A model generated the notes under the pieces. The model ran no database searches and was not told the origin of the DNA. It was given only the letters and a program-made list of their open reading frames with translations. The position numbers and the translations under genes were made by a program. A DNA stretch of 64,000 nucleotides from Pocillopora verrucosa (taxonomy: Eukaryota > Cnidaria > Anthozoa > Scleractinia > Pocilloporidae), in contig NC_089312.1 in NCBI RefSeq assembly GCF_036669915.1, positions 13,798,789-13,862,788 on the forward strand. The letters run 5' to 3'. Shown piece by piece: positions 24,385 through 37,224 of the stretch; within the stretch, counting starts at the first letter, position 1; each line of letters opens with the position of its first letter.

Positions 24385-26278
24385 AGGGGGCGCATGCCAG
24401 CGGCCTACCATCAGCCGCGCATGTGCTGGAAAGGCTGGAACCTGTGAAAATGCTTCCTGAAGATCAGAGCACTTTTCTTTTACTTACGTGCTTGTAGTTG
24501 AAGGAAGCACATATCCCGGAATAATAAAACAGGTTCCAAGCCTTCAGTGAAGTGAGATCAACTCTATTCTTCTCTATTCTCTGGAGCGAAACTATAGAAA
24601 CTCAGGGTCTGAGTTCTTAGCCTCAGGAACGTAGAGATCAGTGCCGTTGGTGACGGTTTAAAAGTGTTTAAAGTCACTATAGCTAGACATGAGCAATCAT
24701 CCGTTTATCACAAGGAAGCAACGGATCACTGCAGCCATACAACTGAACTTGTCACATGTCCATCAAAAGCTCATCACTTGATGGGTTCCTACTAGAATTT
24801 TATGACCACGAATTCTAGAACTTTTAATCACGCACTTAATTGCGGCTGTTGTGTTAATGAATAAGACCTAACGAGGAAGCCACCATTTTTTTAGACTGAT
24901 ATTTAGGTTTTAAACAATTTATTCCTCACAAAACATAAGTTTTGCAAATTAAAGTGCAAATTACATATCATTTATAGTAGTTACAGATGTGTTGAATTAA
25001 AATTCAGTTTTTTTTTTAGTCCGTGTGTTTGTTATATGATAAGTACTTGAAATCATCTGCGACCGGCCTGGACATGAACAAAGAAACTTAGAAGAGTAAA
25101 AATTTTCCTTTCGCGCAGAAAGTGTTACAACAACAAGTTAATGCTTTCACCAATGCTCCTTTTCTACTATTCGAGAAAGCCTACTCTCTAAACACATATT
25201 GTGGGGTTTAAAAAGCGCGCGAATTTTCTTTTGTGAAGAAGTGGCCAATGCCAAACACTTTTTGATGATAATATTATGCAAAATTGATATTCGAAATGGG
25301 CTCAACGTGGGAATTTTTTTCCTTCGTCAAGCCACGTTGCGTTTCAACTTTCAAGGACGCCGTGGATTGGAAAGGTTTTTTGCAATGTTTGAAGGAATTA
25401 TGAGCAGCGAATACAGAAAAATGAAGTTAAAGATGGTAGCCTTGAGGTAAGTTTTCAAAAGATTTATTTGAGGACTATCTCGGTGCCAAGAAGAGTCGTG
25501 TAATGTCATTTGCCATTTGAAATTTGTTTCCCCGAGTTGGTCTGGCGCGAGACCTTCATAGCGCCGCATTTTATAGTCTTGTTGTTTATCTAGAGCTCCA
25601 TCGGGGTGTAAAACTGCTCTGTAAAGTAGTTTGAATCGAGTAGAAAGCAAAAGATGGGTGTACAATAGACTTAGGAACAATATTTCTTTCGGAACCCCGT
25701 ACCCAATTATGCATCAAGGTCTTTGTTCAAAGAAAACAATGGTAAAAAATGTCATGGAGTTTACCTTCAGTTATCAGTCTGAACCCAGTAAGTCTGGTCT
25801 GCATTTTTATCAAAATACCTAAACCTGGAGTTAGTGAATATCTAGAACTAATGAAAAAGGCCAGAAAAAAAAGCCCATATTGATTAACATCATACTTGCA
25901 TGGATCTCAGTATGATTAAAGTGACTTGACGTTGTTCTTTCACTTTGATGAAGCCATGCTGCTTGTTTGTACTTGTTTCTGGTACCTCACTGGTTTCAAA
26001 GAAATACTTGGTCAATGTTAGTGTTATGACCATTCCTATGTCGTACAGATTATCATAGCAACGGTCTAGCGTGTTAAGCACTTATGAGCTCTCATAAACT
26101 GAAGTCCCAAAGTTGAAATGAGGTCGGTGATCCCTAATTTTTGTTACAGAGTATTAGCTTAGTCATTGCCTGTGTACGATTAAGGACACTAAGATTGTCA
26201 AAGTGAAATGTGGTGCATCTGAATAGCTTCTCTATTCAGACACTGAAATGGTCAATAATTACAGAGAAATTTACCACT
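24385..26278. other. Spacer after the kinase gene, first part
   Basis: After the kinase poly(A) signal nothing recognisable is seen. Open frames at 25199-25450 (+) and 25351-25680 (-) have no known motif, and their overlap on opposite strands argues that neither is real. Composition is AT-rich. Confidence 0.35.
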
Positions 26279-26534
26279 GAGTTTTGAAAGTAAACCGGGA
26301 TTGCATTGGTTTTGCTTGACTTTGCATGCGATTGGTTCAAAAAACTCGCACCATTTCTCTACCAATCAAATGCAAAACTAACAACAATCAGGACTTGGTC
26401 GCCCGCGTTTTCCCGCGCTTTTGGTTGTGTCTGCTTAAGTTCCCATTGGCTCGTCAGGGTATTTTCCTTCCTTCTGATTGGCCGTTGTTATTAATTTGGT
26501 TTTAGTTTACGGCACTTGATCGAAAAGCTCTCTC
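26279..26534. repeat. MITE of the GATTGG family
   Basis: Same core as the copies in the TRPV introns: CTACCAATCAAATGC, CAGGACTTGGTCGCCCGCG and TTCTGATTGGCC, with a right end ACTTGATCGAAAAGCTC. About 256 bp, non-coding. A second copy follows 380 bases later. Confidence 0.75.
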
Positions 26535-26916
26535 AAAAGTATACTCTCGACACAATATATTTGCATGTATTAACGATATCTTTCTCTTTTTCCCGCTTTA
26601 GAGGAGAGTAAAAAAATAGAATGAGAATGTTCTAAATATCAAGAGATAAAAGGAAGAAAAAAGAGTTGGAATCCCTCTTACAAGGTTAGTTGTGTCGTTT
26701 TTTTTTTTTAATCCAAAGGAAACCTCCAATGGTAGAATACATTAACGTCAAAATGTTGAAAATTTCTTGTATCATGAAGATGCATTTAAACAATTGGCAG
26801 ACTAGAATCGAATTGTATTAAAAATACAACCAATATCAATGACTGAGTTTCCCGGAAAGACCCATTTAAGCTCTTTTGACGTTAAAAGGCTGCCAGTATT
26901 AGAGTAACTTTTTGGA

Positions 26917-27180
26917 TTTGAGTGTCGAAAGTTACCGGTATTACTTTATTTTTGCTTTACTCTGCTCTGGGATTGGTCTAAAAAACTCGCGCTATCCTTT
27001 TAACCAATCAGATTCGAAATTAAAACCAATCGCGACTTGGCCACTTGTGTTTTCTCGCGCTTCAGGCAGTTTGCTTGTTTTTACTTAAGTTATCATTGGC
27101 TACTAGTGATATTTTCGTTGCTGTGATTGGCTGTTGTTTTCTCTGCTTTTAATTTATGACACTTAATCGAAATGCGTTCT
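26917..27180. repeat. MITE of the GATTGG family
   Basis: The left end GAGTGTCGAAAGTTACC mirrors the right end ACACTTAATCGAAATGCG. The core has TAACCAATCAGATTCG, CGCGACTTGGCCAC, TATCATTGGCTACTAG and GTGATTGGCTG. About 264 bp, same orientation as the copy at 26279. Confidence 0.78.
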
Positions 27181-30100
27181 CATCAGACGATAGTTTCTTT
27201 GTTCGCATAAGTCCCAAAGGGATCATTCACATCATAGTGGCAACTATAGCAAGCAAGTCATACTATTTAACATTGCGACAGAGACACAATTCCAGTTTGA
27301 AAACGGGTGATATCGGTTTCGATTTTTTTTTCGCACTTAGTGTTTCATTCCCGATATGACAACAAATTTTGACTTTGGAGATAATTTTTGATCATTTTAC
27401 GACATGTCTTAAAGCTGCGTGTAACTCGTCTGATTTGAATTATTAAACCTGGACTTGATGAATGTCTAGACAAAACCAGACAGAGTAAAAGAAAGAAAAT
27501 TACAAATAATTATAATTTCTTCAAAGTCTGATTATTCGATTCTCTCTCTGATTGAGGTGCTTTTTTCATAGTTTACATTGCATTTAGTTCTATGAATCAA
27601 TACTACCATCTTGTTTCTGTATAAAGGTCCTGTTATTGTGATTAAATTTTTTACTCTTTCTGACCAAAACCTCAAAGTTTTACCAACTATGAAATGTCTT
27701 GGCTTCGGAGGCTAAAACCAAACACAAAGAATACACAGGACTTAAAATTAATCACTAGATTTCTGCATGATCAGTTTATCTCTCTGATTTTCCTAAATGA
27801 GAACTTTTCAATGTGCCTAAATGTCAAATTTTGTTGTCCTTGAGCCTGAGAAAAAAATTAAGTCGTTTTTTTTATCTTTCATTCGTTTCACGCCTTGGTA
27901 AATGCGAACCTTTTTCTCTAAGACTCCGCAGCAACTATGACTGAAGTCAAGGCAGATATCGCCCATGGATCAATAGAATTGATAATTCTTAATTGTTTTC
28001 CTTGAATTCTTTTAGTATCTATGCAAGGTTGAATTGTTTATGGCCTGATATCTGAAAGAAACCTTGGAACTTAAAAATTTGACATTCCTTAGGCGTTTTT
28101 CCAGAGTTCGTAGTGCACATTTCTGAGGAGTTAGTTCTTTTGTATAGTTTATTACAACATCGAGGCTAAAATGCTGAATTGTTTAAAAACATAAAACTAA
28201 AAAAAATGTTTCCCAAAAAGTTTCTATGAACTCTTTTTTAAATCTCCGAGAGGTTTAATGTGATAACGCAGCACTAGGCATTTTTTTTTACATCTTTACA
28301 AGGTCTTATTAATCTATTCAATGAGAGCCAAGGTGCATAACTGTAAAAAATTTTAGCTCTTGGCGCAAAAATTATGTATGATACTCTAAAAAATCAATAT
28401 TCCTCATTTTCTTTGTGTAAAGCTCAAAGTTGAAACTTTGTCACTTTTAAGTTTTAAAAAACCTTGGATTCTGATCTTTAAATTTCTTAGCTTTTGGGGC
28501 TCAATTCAGAGTAAGTATGCTCCGAGAATTGAAAGTTACAATTTTATAAAATGATCCTTTTTAAAATCTTTCTTAAGCTCGATAGTCTTATACACTTCTC
28601 AATTTCTCTTCTAGGATTTTGATAAGTTCATTACTGTGATAATGATAAACATGTAATATACATGTTTACCCTTCATAATATTTCTTAATAAATTTACTAT
28701 GGTATTAACAAGAAGAGTTTTGTCAATGATCGAGAGCTCCGAATTCTTAGTAGGCGTTCACTACCTTTTCTTGTGACCTCAATGTTTGATTCAGGGGTGA
28801 TATTGTGAAGAGAAATTAGATGCTAGTCACTCTTAGGGGTTATAGAGTTAAACCTGAATTTTGTCGGGTGTCATTTGAGGCTGACTTTGAAAAAAAAACC
28901 GATAAAAATCTGATGGATGAATCAATATTACCATTATTGATATTAAAACACTGAAGTGATAGCCTGGTCACATCAAGTCGAGATGTTATGATAATTCATG
29001 TGAACTGAAAGGTTACCATGCAAATGCTTTAGCCCTCGGAATACTCTTTTACTTTAAAAACTGACTTTAAAACAAATGTCGTCAGAGGAATCGTTTGCAG
29101 CGTTTCATTCTTGCCCGCACTCGTCTAGGGGCTGCATATTTCACTGCTGTGCATATATTTATGAAATTTTACGTATGTACCAAGAATTATGTTTTGTCAG
29201 TGCAAATAAAACCTTGCAGAAATATTTGGTTCCTATGAAGTTGTTGGATTTCCCGAATTTAAACAAGAACGCGGAATTTCTTAGCTTAAAGTTTACCATA
29301 GACTCTGCTGATGATAGGCTATGTAATTGCAACCACCGAAAAATGTATTCATCGACTATTTTATTTGAATTCCGTCGTGACCTGGGAGGAATTAGTAACG
29401 AGAATTTACACTAGTTGTTTCTTGACTGAAATTATAACCTGCTGGCTGAAATCCGAAAAGTTTAATCCCTGAACACAAGAGAAGGGCAGAGCTAAAAATT
29501 AACTTGACTCCATTTCGACAACAGCATGGGCAACAAAGACTTTGCTTTGTCAAAACATCAGTCCACGATCGTATTCAATCCATAAGTAAATTTACGGACA
29601 AGTTACTTAACTCTTCAGGAACTAGATACTGATTTAAGCTTGGTGTTTCTGCGAGCAATTCACATATTCTGATCTCCAGCTTGAGACAAAGAGTGTAAGA
29701 TCTATTGCGATCATTATATTAATTTATCGTTTATTTTCTTTCTTTTGCAGACTGATTTGTAAATATCTCTGATGCTTCTTTGAGTACAAATCCTTCAAGA
29801 AAGACTATATTTCAAGTGGAAGACAAGATTTCTTAGGAGGTACAAAACAGTTACAACTCGTTTCTCTCAAGAACACAGCGAATCAAACCAATAATTCTTC
29901 CAGGACTTGAAGCCAGACGTAAGCAAGCGTCATTTAACGATTTTTATTCGACTTTCAAAAAATTTTGGCAGTTTAACTTGTGCTAGAGGGCTGTTCAAAA
30001 TTTTTAATTTCCCGCCAAAAAACTTAGAAAAAACTACATGCGCCAATTTTCTCTATTAATTCTGCAAGTAACATCTGTTCAAATGTGGTGAATTTTCCCG

Positions 30101-33100
30101 CCAAAAAACTTAAAAAAATACAGGCGCCCAAAATACGCATGCGCCTTTTTTTTTTAAATTTTACTCAGTCTTTGTAATATTGCTTCAAATAAAAGTTATT
30201 TATTTGCTTGTCTAGTCCAATATATTTGTTCAATAAAGTTAACAGATTTTATTAGCAGTTTCCTTTGTGATCTTTATTATCTCTAATAAATCAAATTCAA
30301 TGTACAACAGTTCTTTTTTACTTCAAAATATTTTAATTAGATAAGTGAGTTTCGATTAATTTAATTAAAAAGTGTGAAGAAAAATTTTTCGTCTATATAC
30401 TAAGACTTTTGGCGGGAAAATTTGGTTCGATTTGCACAGAGTTTCCCCTGGCAACGTTTTCGACAAAAATTTAAACAAGGCTTTCTTTAAAATTTCCCAC
30501 CAAAAAATATTTAAGCAGCAACTCGTGCACAAAATTGTCCTTTGGTTATACAAAAATTCAAATTCCCGACATTTCCGTCAAAATGAACTTTTTTTCATCA
30601 GTGTACAAGTTTGAAAAAAAGAAAACTACAATTTTCTTGCACGAGGTACCATGATATATGTATAAGGATTGCAAATTAAAGAGCACCATGGCAAGGTATG
30701 AACAGCTCAAACGGAATTATCTTTTTACCCTCAAGTTTTTAAAACCAATCAATGTTTTTAGCATATAACTTGCCATGGTGCTATGTCCGGATGAAAGATC
30801 TTTCAGTCAACTAGCTTTCAAACGTAACACAGGACACAGGATTAAAAGAAAAAAAAGAAAATTAAATCCAGGATTTGAAATGAGTTCACGAAGCAATTTG
30901 CACAGAGAATTGAATATATTTCTGAAAAAAATTAACGGCATGTTTTTTTCTTTGATTTAGCCACAAAATACTTCTATGTTTTGTTTATGTTATTGTTATT
31001 AAAAAAACTCGGCCAAATTTGAACCAGATGACTATTTGACTGACAAAATTTCTTGTTGAAGAAATACCGAGGCAAATGACAAATTTCACGATTAGGCTCT
31101 AAACGTTTTAAATTAAATATAAACGATTTGAAAAAATGAACAAAATAACTTATTGGAGCATACTATTTAAATTTTAGCTACAAGAGCTAAGACTTGTCAC
31201 AATAAGGCTCCAAGTTTGATATAAAATCAAGTCATAAAATACAATCAACCGGATTCCTGAAGCAAATTAATCAAATCTGTTTTTTCCGAAAAATTTTTTC
31301 AATTTTCATTCTTTATTCAATGACATAGAATACAAAAAAATATCGAATTATTAAATCTAAAATTCCAGTAATTTGTAGATCAGAACCAGTTAGTTTTGTG
31401 AAGTTCTTTTTTTAATCCTGTACTCCTGTATTACACTGAATAATAGCACAAAAGATCTTCCTTCCTCTTTAGAGATATATAAACTACGTTGCACTTTAAA
31501 ACCAAATGCCTGGTTTAGACAGTGACTCATTATTTGATTTAAAGGGTCGAATTGAGGAGATATCGTTACAAAAAACAGCAGAAAGACAAACAATTTCTAG
31601 AAAACTTTTGACCTATGAACTGTTAAAGAGAACGAGACCATGAACAGAGTTGACTAATTTGCGCTCTAAGCTCACACGTTTTGCAAAATCAACATGTTTT
31701 CTTTCAAATGTACTGTCTAATTACGATGTTCAAATAAAATGAATTTCTTTCATTCCTCGTTATCAACATGTGCAATGAAAATATCTAAAAGAGTTTTTTA
31801 ATTTGGCGCAAATACAATATCAAAAAATGCGTATTGTTTTTCTTCCCACGTTTCTTAGGGTGTGCTTTTAGAGAAAAAATCTCTTGAGCACCTCTTAAAA
31901 TTCTTTGGTTTTTTTTTTTTGAACTATCAATGACAAATTGTTTGATTAGCATACTCGTTTGTTCGTTCGATCCAATTGCATTTTTTCCACGATTGTGAAG
32001 AATTTGACGTCCAATTTCCAGTTAAAACTGAAATTCCGTCGAGATATAGAAGTCAGTATTCCTTTGTACCGATCCGAAAACGGAAACTTTGGTAATGTTC
32101 GTGTACATCAATTGTTTATTAATAGAGGAGTTTCAATGTCTTTAATTTTTCCTCTTGCGATCCAATAATTAGTCCGCTATAGCGATAACAAATCAAACCT
32201 ATATTCCTTCATCAGTAACAAAAATTCATTTAAACTGTTTCATGTAACGATAAAATTCATCTCCATGGGCGTTTTTGGAGCATTCCTAACCAGACATTTG
32301 AGTTTCAAAGATATGGCTTCCAGAACAACAAGAGAACATTGGTATATTTTCTCCGAAAAAAACTAATCCGAAAAAGTGGTTGAGATTCAAACACAGCGTA
32401 AACTTGCTCGACTGATTTCAAAATTTAGTCAGAAAGTTGAAGCCAATGTCCTCTTGTAAACTGAAGCCAACCTCAGTTGATGCAACAAAGCAGTGAATAA
32501 ACTATTAAGATGGCATTTTAATGGGAATTTGTGCTCTTTATTGAACGAGGTCGATTCCCTAAACAAATTTTGTCGAAAATTGAATGTGACTTATACTAAT
32601 GTTGTTTTCAACTTTTCCTTAAGTCTCTTGTTGCCTTTTGTACAAAAATAGAGAAAAAGAAAACAACGAAATTTTCAGCAAAGTAAATCGAAGTCGATCG
32701 TCCGCGTGAGTGAGGTTGGTCCTGTTGGTAAATTGTTTTTGTTGGTGGTAGTGACGTAACTTTCGTCAACTCGAGTAAAGTCATCGTTAGAGTCAAGTCT
32801 TGAGTCTGGTTCTTGAACAAGTTGGTCAGTTTTTCTGTGATGTTTTTAGCAGCGTAGGACTTAAATAGCGATACTCGGGTTGAGTTCAGGAAGTTTCAAT
32901 CAGTCTGTAAAGTTGGGTCTTTCCGTTTCGTTCGTTCGGTTGTGTTAATGTCATGAAATCAGTTGTTAGGTGTTATTTTTTTTCTCACATTTGTTGACAG
33001 GAGTCTGTTCTAATTTACAGTAGTAAACCAGTCGGATTTACTTTGGAAAAGTTGTTCAAAATAGTCAGTGCTGCATGTTGAAGATCTTGTATAGTCCAGT

Positions 33101-34386
33101 CAATGGTCTGGTTCGTTTGTCGACCACAAAAAGGCAAGACTAGTTTCAATTTTTAAGATTCGAATTGAGGTGAACAGTGCCATCTAAACGAGATATCACA
33201 TTTGAGTGCCATCAACTGAGGTATAATTGTGATACAGACTCTTAGGCAAAAAAATGAGCGATAATCCCACGTAATTATCAATTTAAGCTCCTTAGTTTTC
33301 TATAGTCGAGTTCATCTCGGCTTTCAATTTTAAACTGTTACTTTTTTTGAAGGCAATGCGAGATAAATTTAACTAAAATTGGGGTTAGTTCGGAAACATC
33401 ATTTGATCGCTCATTGTCTGCAGAACAATCCGTACCACAATAAACTAATTCAAAAATGGTGGCTAAATGTAAACCACGAGAATCACCTACCAAATATTCT
33501 ATCCATTTCCAAGTACAACTTGAACTAAATCTGATCATTGGTGAAGAAAAGTGTTCTTACAAAAATAAGATGTTAAACAGCCACCATTTTTGCTACCAGT
33601 ACTGATAATAAATAATTGCAATGTTCTTATCTTTGTGGTATCTTCAGTATATTCAATTATTCCATTGTCCTCTTTGGATCTTTGTCCTTTGTTTCTTTGT
33701 CGTCCCATCCTTCTGGCAGTTTTACTCTTTCTGAAAGCGAAAATTTGGAGATATGATCAAGAACTGCTTTATGCACTGAACCTACACCAACATTATAAAA
33801 CAGATTTTACGACGACATGTTATCTAGAGAGCTACGAAATAAATATTTCGGTAAATAGGTCTTCAATCCATAAAGCCGCCAACTTTGAAATGACGCCCTA
33901 ACAAATCTAACACGTTCGGTCAATCGAAGTAATGTAATTTACTACAACCATCGGTTTGACTTCTGCAGAGGCCTGCACCCTCACGCAAGCAAGCTACAAG
34001 CTGAAGAGCCGCTAAGTCCACGTGCTGCTGACTCGTTTAACTAGCTTAATAAGTCGTTACTATTGAGTTCAGCTCCGTGAAGGAGTTTAAGGCAATATTT
34101 TCCATAGAATTGCTCACCTTTTGCTCTAGTTTTACGAGACTACTTTCGTTGCTCTTCTTTACACTTCAAACGCCTTTTTCCTCCAGAGTGCAAATTATTC
34201 TTTAGCAGTTAGGTACGGAACGTCTTCACTCTTCGGCGGACAGCATGGTTTGCTGAAAATTCTACAATTCCTAATGAATATGGATTACGATTTTCAGCCA
34301 ATCATGGGCTGATATCTCACAGATCTCACCCTTAGTTTTATTTGCACGCTCAGCTACCTAATCACGAATAAAAAGTATTGTGTGTG
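27181..34386. other. AT-rich gene-free stretch
   Basis: No coding gene recognised in about 7 kb. A fragment of the second TTAACCC-type MITE family is at 28768-28853 (GATTCAGGGGTGATATTGTG, TTAGATGCTAGTCACTCTTA). Open frames at 29076-29414, 33590-33901 (+) and 32608-32820 (-) are short and lack known motifs. A good pyrimidine tract and AG at 29733-29749 could mark the exon of a non-coding transcript, but nothing else supports it. TTTCCCGCCAAAA-type words cluster at 30005-30500. Confidence 0.35.
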
Positions 34387-34423
34387 ACCATAGTTAGTAG
34401 AGGAGACCTCTACTAACTATGGT
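34387..34423. repeat. Perfect 17-bp hairpin with 3-base loop
   Basis: ACCATAGTTAGTAGAGG and its exact reverse complement CCTCTACTAACTATGGT flank the loop AGA. There is no T-run after it and no gene next to it, so a terminator role is not suggested. It could be the remnant of a small palindromic element. Confidence 0.8.
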
Positions 34424-35458
34424 GTGACGGATTAGCGTGTCAAAGGCGAACAAAAATTAGTGGAACGTAATTGCATAAAGCAATCTGCTCTGCAACCAGG
34501 AAAAAACTTTAACCGCGCGATCAGAGTAGAAGATTCAGAATCTTGCGCAGGCATTGACCGTCCTTTTGGATTGGAGTTACAGGCAACTGTAAAATAGTTA
34601 TTTTAACTGTAAGAAAGTGTCCCTCTGTCGGTTTTGTGAGATTTGAACGGTTGAAACTTCCATATAAGACTTAGTAGTCTTCGTAAAATGGAAAAATAGC
34701 GTAGATTCGCAAAACGTTGCAGTTCAAAACAGGTGATTAAAACGCAAAGTAAAGAAAACGCATGATTATTCTCTTATGAAGGGAATGTAAAGTAAAAAGA
34801 ACCCGAAATCAAAAGACAGCTTGCCCCTGTAGGGCAACTACAATTTCCGGCGGTTGAGTGAGAGAAGCCTTGATCCCAGTCCCTCGAGTGATCAAAAGTT
34901 TAAACTATCGAATCTGTAAGAAATTACTTATGATCGCAGCGTCATTCAAGTTGGTTTCTGTTACAGTTACCTCTACTTCAATTATGTTCTGCACAATATA
35001 TCTACGAGTTCCTCATAGTGTTCATAGTATCATATTCTGTTTGAATCCTTTGTTATTAATAAGTAATGGGCACATCATTCAGGTCAAACTGAGAGTCGAC
35101 GCGTATCAACGAAGTATATTAGTGGTATTTGGTCCCAACGACGCTAAAACGAAGTGTAACAACGAAGGAAAAGAAAACAAACTTCTTGGACATTTGGAGC
35201 CAAATACCTGCAGACTGGAGTAGAGCTCTACCGGAGGATGAGGGGTGGGGATGGGCGGGTCGTGATTTGCCTTCTCTCGGTCAAACCTGGAAAAGACGCT
35301 TTACTGATGTCACAAACATATTCAACTTCTCAGGAACCAATAAAGAAGTGAAACATCTCCAGGGTGTTACGTTAGCAACACTTAGTGTATTTGGGATATC
35401 AAATACATCGAATTCAAACAGAATATGAATATTCAAACCACTTTGTATACTGAATAAA
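34424..35458. other. Spacer with no recognised gene
   Basis: A 121-codon frame at 34858-35223 (+) contains hydrophobic stretches but no family signature that I can defend. I do not call it a gene. The rest shows nothing distinctive. Confidence 0.3.
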
Positions 35459-35503
<45 letters not shown>

Positions 35504-35690
35504 TATAGCAGGTAATTTAGTGTTAAGAACTGGGTTGAAAACGTAAATTAGCCACCGTAAAGGGTAAAAAAGCTGACGTTTCGAGCGTTAGCCATCCGAC
35601 GAAGGGCTAACGCTCGAAACGTCAGCTTTTTTACCCTTTACGGTGGCTAATTTACGTTTTCAACCCAGTTCTTAACACTAAATTACCCAC
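35459..35690. repeat. Dispersed repeat carrying an 81-bp perfect inverted repeat (Penelope-like terminal sequence?)
   Basis: The arms 35513-35593 and 35605-35685 are exact reverse complements around an 11-base centre. The preceding block (GGTAAGTTTCTAAAGAAACT, GTGGTGCTGCGTCGGTGGGA) recurs at 56885 and 62477, so this is a dispersed family. The arms contain GAGCGTTAGCC and CTCGAAACGTCAGC, and the centre contains CCGACGAAGGGC. Together these resemble the core of the minimal hammerhead ribozymes of Penelope-like retroelements. The element assignment is inference; no reverse transcriptase is present nearby. Confidence 0.65.
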
Positions 35691-37224
35691 TTTCGATTCT
35701 TTTAAGAGTATATAGCCTCGTCCTGGGGGTGGGATGTGCTAGTTTCTACCTAGATGAATCGCCATTTTTCATTGTGGTGTTCTTTTTCCGTCAGGTTTTT
35801 GTGAGCCAACGCCTTAGCTGCATTGGTCCGGTTATGGGTTAGAGTAAAGGAAATTATCACTAACTGAAGAAGCTCTTGATTGTTACACAAAATTCTCCTT
35901 GTCGGCACCTTACAAAATGTATATGGAACTGATCTGTGGTGTAAAGGGTAAAGTATTCCCTCATAGACAGAAGAAGAAAGAAAAATGAACTGTTTAAGGA
36001 AACGTAACTTGAATGAGATATCCTCTCAGCGCTTACCACAGAGGAAAATACCACAGGGAAAATGAAAAAGGTTTCTTTTTCCCTCTAAACCGAGCAATGT
36101 TGGAGCAAACTCCGCGAGAGAAAATTGGTTCTCATGATCCAATACAAGACCTTAATTTCTAAACGCTTTCCTACTCTCTATATATTAAACCCAGTATCTT
36201 TGATTCATATCGTCACGTTAAATCTTTATTAAGCTTTTAAGTATTATCTTTTACCTATTTAACATTTCCCCTTTACCTTATTTTGCGAAAAAAAAAAGAT
36301 TACCAAAAGATGTGCCAAATTTTTAAAATGTGGAAAATTTGCGCAAATTTTGAGAAATTGTACTTGGTAACGCCTCGCCACCTGAGGGTACTTTCCAGAA
36401 TCTACTTAAAATAAATTTTTTAGACTAAATTGAGCCAATAAAACCTCCCTCTTACCTAGTTATCCAAACTTTTTGTATCAAAATTTCTTGGGGTGGAAAT
36501 TAAAGGAGCCAGTTAGTTATTGAGTTTCATGAAGCATTTATTTCCTACAATGAGCTGACCACAGGCTTTGGGCGATCAGAATACCAACATTCAGATGGCT
36601 AAAACCCATGATAACATCCAAAAATTACCTGCCAAAAAATTAAATCACTTTTTCTGTTTTTCCTTAAATATTACCCTCAGCTGCAGAGAAAAATATAAAG
36701 AAAGAAATATAAAGAAGCTACATCCAGTCCGCTCCCTTTGCTGATACCCAACCCTACATCTAGCAGTTGGTCAAATGCATTTACCGGAATAGTTTTTAAA
36801 ACCTCCACTTTAGTAAACACTCACTTAATTTCATGTTTTTTCCAGCTTCATGCATGTGTGTAAAGCTTTCAGCTTAAAGTATACAGACCATTTTGAAATA
36901 AAGGCTGAACATGTATAGTGAAATCTTAACATAATTAAGGGTGTTCCAATTGATAAAATATAATTGATTTAAATTATTGTTAATTATGTCAGTGTATTAG
37001 ATACTCCTTGTATTTTGTTAGTATTCAAACTATGATTCTTCCTAAATTATGATTACATGTATTTTTTATTTTGAAAAATTAAGTAAAGTCCTTAGAAGTT
37101 ATATAGATTTGCTGTATTTTTTGCATATTTCCTGGATCAGAATGGCTTGAAATGACTTGATAATGAACTGAAGGTTTCTAGATGTGACTAGCTGTTTAGT
37201 GTAGACACTTTAGCCAAGACCACT
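35691..37224. other. Spacer downstream of FAHD2
   Basis: Contains a worn piece of the second TTAACCC MITE family at about 35846-35952 (AGAAGCTCTTGATTG, ATTCTCCTTGTCGGCACCTTA, GTGTAAAGGG). The rest is AT-rich with no gene recognised. The 3' UTR of FAHD2 on the minus strand should lie in the right-hand part; the exact end is not visible. Confidence 0.4.

Noticed and set aside
29076..29414. 112-codon plus-strand frame in the gene-free gap
   Set aside because: No recognisable motif, no splice partners with convincing signals, and a composition typical of random AT-rich frames.
34858..35223. 121-codon frame with hydrophobic stretches, briefly considered as a decayed receptor (HSVHSIIFCLNPLL)
   Set aside because: No full receptor motif, no neighbouring exon and no consistent second segment; similarity too weak.
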